Shown: positions 7,534 to 16,190, counted from the first letter of the stretch. The stretch: DNA of 34,473 nt from DASSBR01 sp035688265 (GCA_035688265.1 DASSNE010000025.1:1-34473), one strand, 5' to 3'. Translations and numbers: made by a program. The notes: generated from the letters alone by a model not told the origin.

Positions 7534-8391
7534 TCACGGATGTTCCAGCCGGTGGAGGTTGAGTTCGGCGGCGGTGTATTTCGACGCCGGGGCGAACTGC
7601 GCGAGCGCCTGCGTGAACGGCTTGAGCGAGGTGGCGTTCCCGCTGGTCGGCACTAAGCCTTTCAGCGCTTCTTGCGGAAGGACGTTCTGGCCGTATATCT
7701 GCCGGTTCTCCGTGGCGGCGATGCCGTTGGTTGAAATGGTCGAATCGGCGATATCCTGCCTGGAATAGCCGGTTCCCGGATTCAAACGCCAAGCCTGTAC
7801 TATGATGGGTGGCGGTCCGTTTCTGGGAGGCACAGTGCCGACTTTGGGAGGCCGCTTGCCGATCGTCGACGGGGCGCGAGGAGTCGCCTCATTCGCTTGT
7901 GGAGTGATAAACAGCACTATCAAACGGCTGCCTGCCGTAGGATGTTCCTGACCAGACGGCCGGTTGCTGCCGGGCGTAAGCGGCGTATTCAAATCCCGGA
8001 TCGTGACAAAAACCGGCGAGCTCAATTGCCACTGGCCGTTATTGCGGCGACAGGCCTTCAGGCCGAGGCTGGTTCGCGAGCTGTTTTCATTGATCGATTC
8101 GTTCGGCCCATGGTTTGATGGGTTCAATCTCTGGCCGGAGGCGTTTCCTGCGGCAACGTAATTCGGGAAAACGGCAATACAGCTCGCCCGGTTGATATAT
8201 CGTGGGGGGATGCGCTTTCCGGGCGGCGCCTGGTTCTCAAGTGCGGCCGCCGCTTCCTTGGCGAATGCGTGCGGATTTATGGTCGTTTGAATCGGTGGTC
8301 TCGGAATTTGCGGTCCCAAGTGCGGTACCGCCGCCACTGCCGTAACCGACATGGCCGCAAGCAGACAGACGCTCAGGGCGGATAATCGCAT
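7534..8391 (-). CDS. Exported protein with divergent SYLF (Ysc84-like) domain
   Basis: A 285-aa protein with a cleavable signal peptide (about residues 1-21, ending AVAA). Residues about 45-165 resemble the SYLF/Ysc84 lipid-binding domain: IPPRYINRASCIAVFP, ACRRNNGQWQLSSPVFVTI and SRLIVLFIT. The later SYLF-like segment NGIAATENRQIYGQNVLPQEAL appears after a proline-rich insert (TPRAPSTIGKRPPKVGTVPP). Usual SYLF proteins have a glycine-rich core between these blocks that is poorly kept here, so the assignment is tentative. Start ATG 8391 has GGAGGG 7 nt upstream. It is divergent from the sigma-factor gene, with 141 bp between them. A periplasmic or outer-membrane-associated role is inferred from the signal peptide. 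Confidence 0.75.
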   Translation of the reverse strand: MRLSALSVCLLAAMSVTAVAAVPHLGPQIPRPPIQTTINPHAFAKEAAAALENQAPPGKRIPPRYINRASCIAVFPNYVAAGNASGQRLNPSNHGPNESINENSSRTSLGLKACRRNNGQWQLSSPVFVTIRDLNTPLTPGSNRPSGQEHPTAGSRLIVLFITPQANEATPRAPSTIGKRPPKVGTVPPRNGPPPIIVQAWRLNPGTGYSRQDIADSTISTNGIAATENRQIYGQNVLPQEALKGLVPTSGNATSLKPFTQALAQFAPASKYTAAELNLHRLEHP

Positions 8392-8519
8392 GATGAACCC
8401 TCCGTGGATCAGGTAACTGCCCCCACTTTAACCCGTCGCGCGAGCCGGCGAAATCGGTAATAACGCGCATTTTCACGTGGGGCGGACTCTCCTGCGACCT
8501 TTTCCGCGCTTGCCGCATC

Positions 8520-8525
8520 TATACA
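8520..8525 (+). promoter_or_regulatory. Putative -10 box of the ECF sigma gene
   Basis: TATACA lies 7 nt upstream of ATG 8533, so transcription would begin at or next to the start codon. No convincing -35 at 16-18 bp spacing is visible. An ECF-type promoter recognised by the sigma factor itself is also possible. The call rests on one hexamer and its position. Confidence 0.35.
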
Positions 8526-8532
8526 GGTGACC

Positions 8533-9117
8533 ATGCCAAATCTGTTCGACCAATGCATCGACGAGACCATCGTGCAGCGCGCCCGCCGCGGCGACCGCGA
8601 CGCGCACGAGGCGCTCTACCACGCCTTCGCGACGCCGGTGCACACGCTGGCCTGGCGGCTGACGACGCGCCGGGAGGTGGCGGAGGAGGTGATGCAGGAG
8701 ACCTTCATCGAAATGATCCGCAGCATGGCCGATTATCGCGGCGACGGCGCGATTGGACCATGGATCCGGCGCATCGCCGTCAGTAAGTGCCTGATGCACT
8801 TTCGCTCGGCGTGGCAGCAACGACGTGACGATCGCGAGCCGGTCGAGCTGGACCAGTTCGCCGGGACATCGGCGGATGGCGCGGCCGAACTGGAACTGGA
8901 GCGACTGCTGGCGCGCCTGCCGGAAACGCCGCGCGCGGTGGTCTGGCTGCATGACGTCGAAGGTTACACGCATCGGGAAATCGGCGAGTTGATGAACAAG
9001 ACGGCCAGTTTTTCCAAGTCGCAATTGGCGCGCGCGCACGCGGTGCTGCGAAGCGCGGTCGCGCCGCAGAATGATCAGGAGGTGCAGACATGCACGCCAC
9101 AATCGCTGAGCTACTGA
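8533..9117 (+). CDS. ECF-family RNA polymerase sigma factor
   Basis: A 194-aa sigma-70 factor of the extracytoplasmic function type. Region 2 is seen in ALYHAFATPVHTLAWRL and EVAEEVMQETFIEMIRSM (the -10-binding helix region), followed by PWIRRIAVSKCLMHFRS. Region 4 is LPETPRAVVWLHDVEGYTHR and the helix-turn-helix EIGELMNKTASFSKSQLARA, whose turn lacks the usual GTVKS glycine. ATG 8533 is used; GTG 8527 in the same frame is an alternative with no better ribosome-binding site. The stop overlaps the anti-sigma gene by 28 bp, showing a coupled sigma/anti-sigma pair. It probably directs transcription of this operon and a small envelope-related regulon. Confidence 0.93.
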   Translation: MPNLFDQCIDETIVQRARRGDRDAHEALYHAFATPVHTLAWRLTTRREVAEEVMQETFIEMIRSMADYRGDGAIGPWIRRIAVSKCLMHFRSAWQQRRDDREPVELDQFAGTSADGAAELELERLLARLPETPRAVVWLHDVEGYTHREIGELMNKTASFSKSQLARAHAVLRSAVAPQNDQEVQTCTPQSLSY

Positions 9118-9725
9118 GCCTGCGCGACGGCGAGCCGGTGGCGGTGGACGTTCGCGGCCATGTCGAGTGCTGCGAGCCCTGCCTTGAGCAGCTTGAACAT
9201 CTGAGGGCGGTGCGTGCCGGATTGCAGGCACTGCCGCTGGTGCCGCCGGCATCCGATCGATGGGCCGGGATCGCTGCCGCGGCGGACGCCGTCTCGCCGA
9301 ACCGCCACAAGCCGGCACGGTGGCATCTTTGGGCGCCCGGCCTGGCGGCGGCGATGGCAATCGCCGTCGGCGCGGCCTGGCTGACGATGAGCGGGTCGCA
9401 ATCGCTGCCGACCGCGCAGCAAACGCAGATTGCCACGGCCGCGCCGAGCACGCCGCCGGCCGACATTGCCGCCTTGCGGCGTCAGTCGTCGCAGCTTGAA
9501 ATGACATTGCGCGCGCTGCGGCGCCGCGACGCGATGATGAGCGTGCGCGCCGCCAACACGATCGCCAATCTGGAAGACGGCGTTGCCGCAATCGATTACC
9601 GCCTCAACCAGGGCGCCCTCCAAGGTATGTCGCCGGCCCAGGCCGAACGCCTGTGGCGTCAGCGCGTCGGCCTGATGCGTTCGCTGGTGACTGTCCGCTA
9701 CGTGCAGGCATCCGCACGGGAATAA
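9090..9725 (+). CDS. Membrane-anchored anti-sigma factor with zinc-binding ZAS motif
   Basis: A 211-aa single-pass protein. The cytoplasmic N-terminus carries H24-x3-C28-x2-C31 (HVECCEPC), the HX3CX2C signature of ZAS anti-sigma domains that bind and sequester ECF sigma factors. A membrane segment follows at about 79-99 (LWAPGLAAAMAIAVGAAWLT). The periplasmic part includes a predicted coiled-coil-like helix (DIAALRRQSSQLEMTLRALR). GGAGG at 9077-9081 sits 8 nt before ATG 9090. Release of the sigma factor would need proteolysis or a conformational change triggered from the periplasm. The partner is almost certainly the overlapping sigma gene. Confidence 0.88.
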   Translation: MHATIAELLSLRDGEPVAVDVRGHVECCEPCLEQLEHLRAVRAGLQALPLVPPASDRWAGIAAAADAVSPNRHKPARWHLWAPGLAAAMAIAVGAAWLTMSGSQSLPTAQQTQIATAAPSTPPADIAALRRQSSQLEMTLRALRRRDAMMSVRAANTIANLEDGVAAIDYRLNQGALQGMSPAQAERLWRQRVGLMRSLVTVRYVQASARE

Positions 9726-9740
9726 GCAGGAGATTGGATC

Positions 9741-10682
9741 ATGAAAGTACGCAACTGGATTGTCGCCGCTATGCTTGCGGGCGCGCCAATGGCCGCTATG
9801 GCCGGCACCGGGCAGGTGCCAGTGACGCCGCCGAACCCGGCGCAGCCGCCCGACGTGAGCGCGCAACTCGAACAGGCGCAGCAGGCGCTGCAGGCCGCGG
9901 CGGCCCGGGTGGCGGCGTTGTCGCTGGCGACGTTCGATAACCGGTTTCACCATGGCCTGTGGCAGATGAACATGAGCCTTGGCTGGGCACGACTCGGTAT
10001 TAATGTCGGGGAGCCGGCCAAGGACGGCCTGTCCGTGGAGGCGGTGACGCCGGGTGGCGCGGCCGACAAGGCCGGTATCCAGGCCGGCGACACGCTGCAG
10101 TCGATCGCCGGCATTCCGCTGAGCGCGGAAAAAGACAACCGGCACAAGCTTGCGGACGCCTTGGACAACCTTAATCCAGGCGATCGGGTGAAGGTCGCAT
10201 GGGCGCACGCGGGCAAGATACGTCATGCCGAATTGACCGCGCAGGATCTGTTCGCGTCGGTACGGCACTGGGCCGACCGCGAACGCGACCTGGCGAAGCA
10301 GAGTGCAGTCGCAGCGCAGACCGTTGCGTCTACGCTGGCTAATTCCATGCCGCAATATTTCCGATTCTCCCTGCCGAACCGCTGGGGCGACATGGAACTC
10401 GCGACCCTGACGCCGCAGTTGGGGCAATATTTCGGGGCGAACTCCGGCCTGCTTGTCGTTCGCGCGCCGCATGACGACGCGCTCCAGCTGCAGGACGGCG
10501 ACGTCATTCTGAAGATTGGGGCGCGCCAGCCGGGCAGCCCGACTCAGGCCATGCGGATATTGCACTCCTACATGCCCGGCGACACGCTCAAGCTGACGAT
10601 ATTGCGCGATCACAAGCAGCGCGAGTTGAAGATCAAGCTGAAACCGCGGCATGAATTCAAGGTTATGCCGGTGGACGGCTGA
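9741..10682 (+). CDS. Exported PDZ-domain protein of the sigma/anti-sigma operon
   Basis: A 313-aa protein with a signal peptide (residues 1-21, ending AMAG). One clear PDZ domain covers about 88-165 (LGINVGE, GGAADKAGIQAGDTLQSIAG). A second, weaker one lies at about 225-300 (GANSGLLVV, LQLQDGDVILKIGARQPGSP). No serine-protease domain or GNSGGP motif is present, so it is not a DegS/HtrA protease. AGGAG near 9728 precedes ATG 9741, which follows the anti-sigma stop by 15 bp. It probably binds peptides or C-termini in the periplasm and could modulate the anti-sigma factor; that partnership is inferred from position only. Confidence 0.85.
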   Translation: MKVRNWIVAAMLAGAPMAAMAGTGQVPVTPPNPAQPPDVSAQLEQAQQALQAAAARVAALSLATFDNRFHHGLWQMNMSLGWARLGINVGEPAKDGLSVEAVTPGGAADKAGIQAGDTLQSIAGIPLSAEKDNRHKLADALDNLNPGDRVKVAWAHAGKIRHAELTAQDLFASVRHWADRERDLAKQSAVAAQTVASTLANSMPQYFRFSLPNRWGDMELATLTPQLGQYFGANSGLLVVRAPHDDALQLQDGDVILKIGARQPGSPTQAMRILHSYMPGDTLKLTILRDHKQRELKIKLKPRHEFKVMPVDG

Positions 10683-10751
10683 CTCCCCCGTTCAGCGCCG
10701 ACGCATGGCGCGACCGTAGCTGCTTAGCGAGCCCAACAACCCCCTCCCGGC

Positions 10752-10780
10752 TCGTCACCTGGCGGTCAAGCTGCTACCAT
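10752..10780 (+). promoter_or_regulatory. Putative promoter of queA-tgt
   Basis: TCGTCA (10752-10757) and TACCAT (10775-10780) are separated by 17 bp and match the sigma-70 -35 and -10 consensus at 4/6 and 4/6. The -10 ends 8 nt before ATG 10789, so the transcript would be leaderless or nearly so; no Shine-Dalgarno sequence precedes the start. Confidence 0.5.
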
Positions 10781-10788
10781 CGCGCGCC

Positions 10789-11808
10789 ATGCGCCGGCGC
10801 GACTTTTATTACGACCTTCCCGACGAACTGATCGCTCACTATCCGCTCCCCGAGCGCAGCGCGAGCCGCCTGCTGTGCCTCGACGGCGCGAGCGGCGCGT
10901 TCGCCGACCGGCATTTCACCGATCTGGTCGAGCTGTTGCAGCCGGGCGACCTGCTCGTGCTCAACGACACCAAGGTCATTCCGGCCAGGCTGCTGGGCCG
11001 CAAGGCCGAAACCGGCGGCGCGGTGGAAATTCTCATCGAGCGCATTGTCTCCAGCCGCCAGTTCCTCGCTCACGCGCGCGTCAGCAAGCCGCTCAGGACG
11101 GGCGGCCGCGTGGCGCTTGAAGGCGGTGGAGAAGTGGCCGTCGCCGCACGCGAGGGCGAGCTGTACCGGTTCGAGGCCGAGGACGTCGCCGCTCTAATTG
11201 AGCGCTCCGGCCACGTGCCGCTGCCGCCTTATATCGGCCGCGCCGACGAGGCGCTCGACCGCGAGCGCTACCAGACGGTTTACGCGCGCGAAGCGGGCGC
11301 GGTGGCGGCGCCGACCGCCGGGCTGCATTTCGACCAGGCGTTGCTGGATGCGCTCGCCGCGCGCGGGGTCGAACGGACATTCGTGACGCTGCACGTCGGT
11401 GCCGGCACGTTCCAGCCGGTGCGCGAGGACGACGTGCGCGACCATCGCATGCACGCCGAATACGCGGTGGTGCCGGAAGCCGTCTGCAACGCCGCGGCCG
11501 CGGCGCGTGCCCGCGGCGGGCGCGTGGTCGCTGTCGGCACCACGGCGGTCCGCAGCCTCGAAACCGCTGCGCGCGATGGCGAACTCGTGCCGTTCGCGGG
11601 CGACACGAAGCTGTTCATTTATCCCGGTTTCCGATTCAACGTCGTCGACGCGATGATCACCAATTTCCACCTGCCCGAATCGACGCTGCTGATGCTGGTG
11701 TCGGCCTTCGCCGGCCGCGAGCACGTGCTGGCGGCATATCGCCATGCGGTCGCCGAGCGCTACCGCTTCTTCAGCTACGGCGACGCGATGTTCGTGACGC
11801 CGCAATGA
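10789..11808 (+). CDS. queA: S-adenosylmethionine:tRNA ribosyltransferase-isomerase QueA
   Basis: A 339-aa enzyme that transfers and isomerises the ribosyl group of SAM onto preQ1 in tRNA to give epoxyqueuosine, the step after Tgt. Family hallmarks are the N-terminal FYYDLPDELIAHYPLPERSA, LLVLNDTKVIPARLLG, ERYQTVYAREAGAVAAPTAG, LHVGAGTFQPVR and the C-terminal TNFHLPESTLLMLVSAFAGR. Length is normal. The stop overlaps the tgt start by 4 bp (ATGA), so the two queuosine genes are translationally coupled. No ribosome-binding site precedes ATG 10789. Confidence 0.98.
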   Translation: MRRRDFYYDLPDELIAHYPLPERSASRLLCLDGASGAFADRHFTDLVELLQPGDLLVLNDTKVIPARLLGRKAETGGAVEILIERIVSSRQFLAHARVSKPLRTGGRVALEGGGEVAVAAREGELYRFEAEDVAALIERSGHVPLPPYIGRADEALDRERYQTVYAREAGAVAAPTAGLHFDQALLDALAARGVERTFVTLHVGAGTFQPVREDDVRDHRMHAEYAVVPEAVCNAAAAARARGGRVVAVGTTAVRSLETAARDGELVPFAGDTKLFIYPGFRFNVVDAMITNFHLPESTLLMLVSAFAGREHVLAAYRHAVAERYRFFSYGDAMFVTPQ

Positions 11809-12914
11809 AATTCACGCTCGACAAAACGGATGGCCGCGCCCGCCGCGGCCGGCTCATCTTCGACCGCGGCACGGTTGAAACGCCGGCATTCATGCCGGTC
11901 GGCACCTACGGCACCGTGAAGGCGATGACGCCCGAGGAGCTGCACGCGGTCGGCGCCGAGATCATCCTCGGCAACACGTTTCACCTGATGCTCCGGCCGG
12001 GCACCGGAATCATCGCGCGCCACGGCGACCTGCACGACTTCATGCACTGGGACGGTCCGATCCTGACCGACTCCGGCGGGTTCCAGGTGTTCAGCCTCGC
12101 CGAGTTGCGCAAGATCACGGAAGAGGGCGTGCGCTTCCGCTCGCCGGTCAACGGCGATCCGATTTTCCTCGGCCCGGAGGAGTCGATGGCGGTGCAGCGC
12201 GCGCTGGGTTCGGACACCGTGATGATTTTCGACGAGTGCACGCCGTATCCGGCCACCGAGGCGGAGGCCCGTGCGTCAATGGAATTGTCGCTGCGCTGGG
12301 CGGGGCGCTGTCGCGAGGCCCACGGCGACAACCCGGCGGCGCTGTTCGGTATCGTGCAGGGTGGCATGTACCCGGAACTGCGCGCGGAATCCCTCGCCGG
12401 CCTCACCGGCATCGGCTTCGACGGCTATGCGCTCGGTGGGCTGTCGGTAGGCGAGAGCGCGGCGGAACGCCGGGCGGTGCTCGACGCGGTGGCCATGCCG
12501 CCTGACAAGCCGCGCTACCTGATGGGCGTCGGCACGCCGGAAGATATTGTCGATGCGGTCTGCCGCGGCATCGATATGTTCGATTGCGTGCTGCCGACAC
12601 GCAACGCGCGCAACGGCTATCTTTATACCTCGCGCGGCGTCGTCAAAATCCGCAACAGCCGTTATCGCGATGACATAAATCCGGTCGATCCCGATTGCGA
12701 TTGCTACACCTGCCGCCACTACAGCGCGGCCTATCTCGCGCATCTCGACCGTTGCGGCGAAATTCTGGCACCGCAGCTGGCGACGATTCACAACCTGCAT
12801 TACTACCAGACGCTGATGCGCGGGCTGCGCGAAGCAATCGCAGGGGGCAGGCTTGCGACTTTTGCCGCGGATTTTTATCAAAAGCTCGGGAAATCACCAG
12901 TACCTGTGCCATAA
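11805..12914 (+). CDS. tgt: tRNA-guanine transglycosylase
   Basis: A 369-aa enzyme that exchanges guanine 34 of GUN-anticodon tRNAs for preQ1. D89 in DSGGFQVFSL and the nucleophile D260 in FDCVLPTRNARNG are present. The zinc site is C298-D-C300-YT-C303 plus a His in the following helix (HNLHYY region). Length is typical of bacterial Tgt. It forms an operon with queA through an ATGA overlap, and its stop overlaps a -10-like box for yajC. Confidence 0.98.
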   Translation: MKFTLDKTDGRARRGRLIFDRGTVETPAFMPVGTYGTVKAMTPEELHAVGAEIILGNTFHLMLRPGTGIIARHGDLHDFMHWDGPILTDSGGFQVFSLAELRKITEEGVRFRSPVNGDPIFLGPEESMAVQRALGSDTVMIFDECTPYPATEAEARASMELSLRWAGRCREAHGDNPAALFGIVQGGMYPELRAESLAGLTGIGFDGYALGGLSVGESAAERRAVLDAVAMPPDKPRYLMGVGTPEDIVDAVCRGIDMFDCVLPTRNARNGYLYTSRGVVKIRNSRYRDDINPVDPDCDCYTCRHYSAAYLAHLDRCGEILAPQLATIHNLHYYQTLMRGLREAIAGGRLATFAADFYQKLGKSPVPVP

Positions 12915-12915
12915 T
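12907..12915 (+). promoter_or_regulatory. Extended -10 promoter for yajC-secDF
   Basis: TGCCATAAT (12907-12915) fits an extended -10 with a 5/6 hexamer and overlaps the tgt stop codon. The 69-bp spacer to yajC leaves room for a leader. No good -35 is seen. It could provide Sec-specific expression in addition to readthrough from queA-tgt. Confidence 0.45.
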
Positions 12916-12983
12916 AGCCCGCTTTGCCAGGGAGGCAGCGGTTTTGGATTTGCAGCCGTGCGGCTGTGTTATTCGAGGGTCGT

Positions 12984-13337
12984 ATGACTTTAGCTTTTAT
13001 GAATGAAGCGTTCGCGGCGACGGCCGGCGGCGCAGGCGCAGGCGCACAACACGCGGGTGCCGGCGGCTTGATCAACATCGGCTTGCTGGTCCTGATCTTT
13101 GTCGCGTTTTATTTTCTGTTGCTGCGACCGCAGTCGAAGCGCCAGAAGGAACACCGCAAGATGGTCGAGGCGCTCTCCAAGGGCGACGAGGTCGTCGTCA
13201 GCGGCGGCGTGCTGGGGCGCATCACCCAGGTGGGCGAGCAGTTCATCAAGGTGGAAGTGGCCGACGGTGTCGAGCTGACGGTGCAGCGCTCTTCGGTATC
13301 CGGGCTGATGCCGAAAGGAACGATGAAAAACGCTTGA
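12984..13337 (+). CDS. yajC: Preprotein translocase accessory subunit YajC
   Basis: A 117-aa inner-membrane protein that joins SecD and SecF in the holotranslocon. It has one membrane helix (about 29-47, LINIGLLVLIFVAFYFLLL), directly followed by the family signature RPQSKRQKEHRKMVEALSKG and then GDEVVVSGGVLGRI. ATG 12984 has GAGG 5 nt upstream, and the longer frame from 12924 lacks one. The glycine/alanine-rich N-terminal segment (ATAGGAGAGAQHAGAGG) is longer than in E. coli. Confidence 0.95.
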   Translation: MTLAFMNEAFAATAGGAGAGAQHAGAGGLINIGLLVLIFVAFYFLLLRPQSKRQKEHRKMVEALSKGDEVVVSGGVLGRITQVGEQFIKVEVADGVELTVQRSSVSGLMPKGTMKNA

Positions 13338-13373
13338 TTGATTAGATGCTGATTTAAGGGGCTCGCGCTTCTC

Positions 13374-15239
13374 ATGAACCAATACCCGGCCTGGAAATAC
13401 ATCCTGCTGATATGCGTCGTGGCCGCCGGCCTTTTGTTCGCGCTGCCGAACATTTACGGCGAGGATCCGGCGGTGCAGGTGGCGATGGCGAACTCGGCGG
13501 CGACGCTGCCGAAGGACACCGCCGCGAAAGTCAGGAAGGCCCTGACTTCCCACAATCTGCCCTTCAAGTCGGTCGACCGCGAGGGGGACCACGTCCTGGC
13601 TCGCTTCGATGACACCGAAACGCAGCTCAAGGCAGAAGCGGCGGTCAAGGCGGCATTGGGCGACCACTACTCGGTCGCGGTGAATCTCGCGCCGCGTACG
13701 CCCGAGTGGCTGCGCGCGATGGGCTTGCAGCCGATGAATCGCGGCCTCGACCTGCAGGGCGGCGTGCATTTCCTGCTGCAGGTGGATATTCAGGCAGCGG
13801 TCGAGCAGGCGCTGACCAACTACCGCGCGGACATCCAGGACTGGCTGCGGGAAAAGCTCGGTCCGGCACAAGCGTCGGTGCAACGCGTCGGCGACCAGAT
13901 CAACATCCGTTTTCATGACGATGCGACCCGGAGCCGCGGCGAATCGATCATCAACGATCGGCTGCGTAACGACGTGACCATGAGCCACACGCTGATCAAG
14001 GGCGATCCGGCGCTGGTCGTGCGTATTCCGGAAAGCAAGATTGCCGACCTCAAAACCGGGGCGGTGGATCAGAACATCGCCGCGCTGCGCAACCGCCTGA
14101 ACGATCTCGGCGTCGCCGAGCCGCTGATTCAGCGTCAGGGCCGCAACCAGATCGTGGTCGAGCTGCCGGGTGTACAGGACATTGCCCAGGCCAAGGACCG
14201 CCTGCATGCGAAGGCGACCATCCAGTTTCGGCTGGTCGACATGACCGACAACGCGCAACTGGCGGCGCGCACCGGTCACGTGCCGCTGAATGCGCAGCTT
14301 TACACGAAGACGCCGACCGGTCAGCCGCTGCTGCTGAAGCGCGGCGTGATCGCGAGCGGCAAGGGCCTTGCCGGCGCGAGCCCGGCGCCGAACCCGCAGG
14401 GCGCGGGCTGGGTCGTCAATGTCAACCTGAATTCCGAAGCCGCGTCGCGCATGCTGGATGCGACCCGCAAGAACGTCGGCAAGAACATGGCCGTGGTGCT
14501 GATCCAGGACAAGACCACGCTCAAAAAAGTGAACGGCAAGACGGTGCGCGAGCACCACAAGGTCGAAAGCGTCATCAATAACGCAGTCATCCAGGGCGTG
14601 TTCAGCAACCGCTTTCAGATCGAGGGGCTGTCGCAGGCCGAGGCGACGCAACTCGCGACGCAGTTGAAGTTCGCGCTGGCGGTGCCGATGGATATCGTCG
14701 GCCAGCGGGTCGTCGGTCCGAGCCAGGGCGCGCAGAACATCAAGCGCGGCATGCAGTCGCTGGTGATCGGCTTCATCGCCGTGGTCCTGTTCATGGCGCT
14801 GTATTACAAGTCGTTCGGGCTGATGGCGGACGTCGCGCTGCTGATGAACGTCGTGCTGATCGTCGCGCTGCTGTCGATTCTGCAGGCGACGCTGACACTG
14901 CCCGGCATCGCCGGTATCGTGTTGACGGTCGGCATGGCCGTGGATGCCAACGTGCTGATTTACGAACACATACGCGAGGAGCTACGCAACGGCGCGACGC
15001 CGCAGGCTGCGATCTACGCGGGCTATGAACGCGCGTTCCTGGTCATCGCGGACGCCAACATCACCACGCTGATCGCCGGCGTCGTCCTGTTCATGTTCGG
15101 CAGCGGCCCGGTCAAGGGATTCGCGGTCACGTTGTCTCTCGGCATCCTGACCTCGATGTTCACCTCCATTGTCGGCACGCGCGCGATCGTCAACCTGACG
15201 TACGGCCGCAAAAAGCACGTCAAGAAACTCCTGGTGTAA
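13374..15239 (+). CDS. secD: Protein translocase subunit SecD
   Basis: A 621-aa inner-membrane protein that uses the proton gradient to help pull preproteins through SecYEG. The first membrane helix is near residues 8-26 (YILLICVVAAGLLFALP). A large periplasmic P1 region follows, with the signatures RGLDLQGGVHFLLQVD and VVELPGVQD. A cluster of five membrane helices occupies the C-terminal 170 residues. The helix motif GMAVDANVLIYE contains D524, matching the essential charged residue of E. coli SecD. Two nucleotides separate its stop from secF. Confidence 0.98.
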   Translation: MNQYPAWKYILLICVVAAGLLFALPNIYGEDPAVQVAMANSAATLPKDTAAKVRKALTSHNLPFKSVDREGDHVLARFDDTETQLKAEAAVKAALGDHYSVAVNLAPRTPEWLRAMGLQPMNRGLDLQGGVHFLLQVDIQAAVEQALTNYRADIQDWLREKLGPAQASVQRVGDQINIRFHDDATRSRGESIINDRLRNDVTMSHTLIKGDPALVVRIPESKIADLKTGAVDQNIAALRNRLNDLGVAEPLIQRQGRNQIVVELPGVQDIAQAKDRLHAKATIQFRLVDMTDNAQLAARTGHVPLNAQLYTKTPTGQPLLLKRGVIASGKGLAGASPAPNPQGAGWVVNVNLNSEAASRMLDATRKNVGKNMAVVLIQDKTTLKKVNGKTVREHHKVESVINNAVIQGVFSNRFQIEGLSQAEATQLATQLKFALAVPMDIVGQRVVGPSQGAQNIKRGMQSLVIGFIAVVLFMALYYKSFGLMADVALLMNVVLIVALLSILQATLTLPGIAGIVLTVGMAVDANVLIYEHIREELRNGATPQAAIYAGYERAFLVIADANITTLIAGVVLFMFGSGPVKGFAVTLSLGILTSMFTSIVGTRAIVNLTYGRKKHVKKLLV

Positions 15240-15241
15240 TC

Positions 15242-16186
15242 ATGGAATTTTTCCACGGCATTCCACACATCAACTTCATGGCCGCGCGCAAACCGGCCAT
15301 GATCGGCTCGATTATCGTGCTGATTATCGCGATCGGCTCGCTGTCGATTCAGGCATTGAACCTCGGCATCGACTTTACCGGCGGCATCGTCACCGAAGTG
15401 CATTTCCCGAATAACGCCAATGTCACGCAGGTGCGTGACGCGTTGCACAAGGGCGGTTTCCCGGATGCGACCGTGCAGCAGTTCGGTACGCCGAAGGATG
15501 TGCGCATCCAGATGCGCGCGCACGGCAAAACGACAGCCGCCGATACCACCGCCATCGGCAACCAGGTCATGTCCGTCTTGCATCAGGTTGCACCGGACGC
15601 GAAGCTGAGTGCGGCGCCGACGTTCGTCGGAGCGCAGGTCGGCAGTTCACTTGCGCGCAAGGGCGCAATCGCGATCCTGGTGACGCTCGCGCTGATCCTG
15701 ATTTATCTGTGGTTCCGGTTCGAGTGGCGCCTGGCGGTCGGCGCCGTCGCCGCAACGCTGCACGACATCGTGTTCGTGATCGGCTTCTTTTCGATATTCC
15801 AGTTCCAGTTCGACCTGACGGTGCTGGCGGCGGTGCTCGCGGTAATGGGTTATTCCGTCAACGACACGGTCGTCGTGTTCGACCGTATTCGCGAGGATTT
15901 TCGCAAGAAGCGGAAGGCGACTTCGTTCGAAGTCGTCAACGCGGCGATCAACGAGACCCTGTCGCGCACCATCATGACATCGGGCCTGACCCTGCTGGTA
16001 GTGATCGCGATGCTGGCGGTCGGCGGGCCTGTCCTGTTCGGCTTTGCGCTCTGCCTGCTCGTCGGTATCTTAATCGGCACCTACTCGTCGATCTTCATCG
16101 CCAGCGCGACCGCGCTGATGCTCGGCGTCAGCAAGCAGGACCTGATGGTGAAGAAGAAAGAAGAGCTGGTCGACGATCGGCCCTGA
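15242..16186 (+). CDS. secF: Protein translocase subunit SecF
   Basis: A 314-aa partner of SecD. The first membrane helix is at about 18-38, followed by the signature NLGIDFTGGIVTEVHF and a short periplasmic domain. Five C-terminal helices carry the conserved VMGYSVNDTVVVFDRIRE motif with D208, and NETLSRTIMTSGLTLLVV. It starts 2 bp after secD. Its stop is followed after 4 bp by a heptamer hairpin array that separates it from the convergent suhB. Confidence 0.98.
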   Translation: MEFFHGIPHINFMAARKPAMIGSIIVLIIAIGSLSIQALNLGIDFTGGIVTEVHFPNNANVTQVRDALHKGGFPDATVQQFGTPKDVRIQMRAHGKTTAADTTAIGNQVMSVLHQVAPDAKLSAAPTFVGAQVGSSLARKGAIAILVTLALILIYLWFRFEWRLAVGAVAATLHDIVFVIGFFSIFQFQFDLTVLAAVLAVMGYSVNDTVVVFDRIREDFRKKRKATSFEVVNAAINETLSRTIMTSGLTLLVVIAMLAVGGPVLFGFALCLLVGILIGTYSSIFIASATALMLGVSKQDLMVKKKEELVDDRP

Positions 16187-16190
16187 AGAA

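Noticed and set aside
8473..9591. 372-aa open frame on the minus strand
   Set aside because: Antisense to the ECF sigma and anti-sigma genes, with low-complexity Arg/Ala content.
9111..10652. 513-aa open frame on the minus strand
   Set aside because: Antisense to the anti-sigma and PDZ genes; no recognisable domain, Arg/His-rich shadow composition.
12990..14969. 659-aa open frame on the minus strand
   Set aside because: It is antisense to yajC and secD, which have clear family signatures. Its composition (His/Arg/Gln-rich) is that of an antisense frame in GC-rich DNA.
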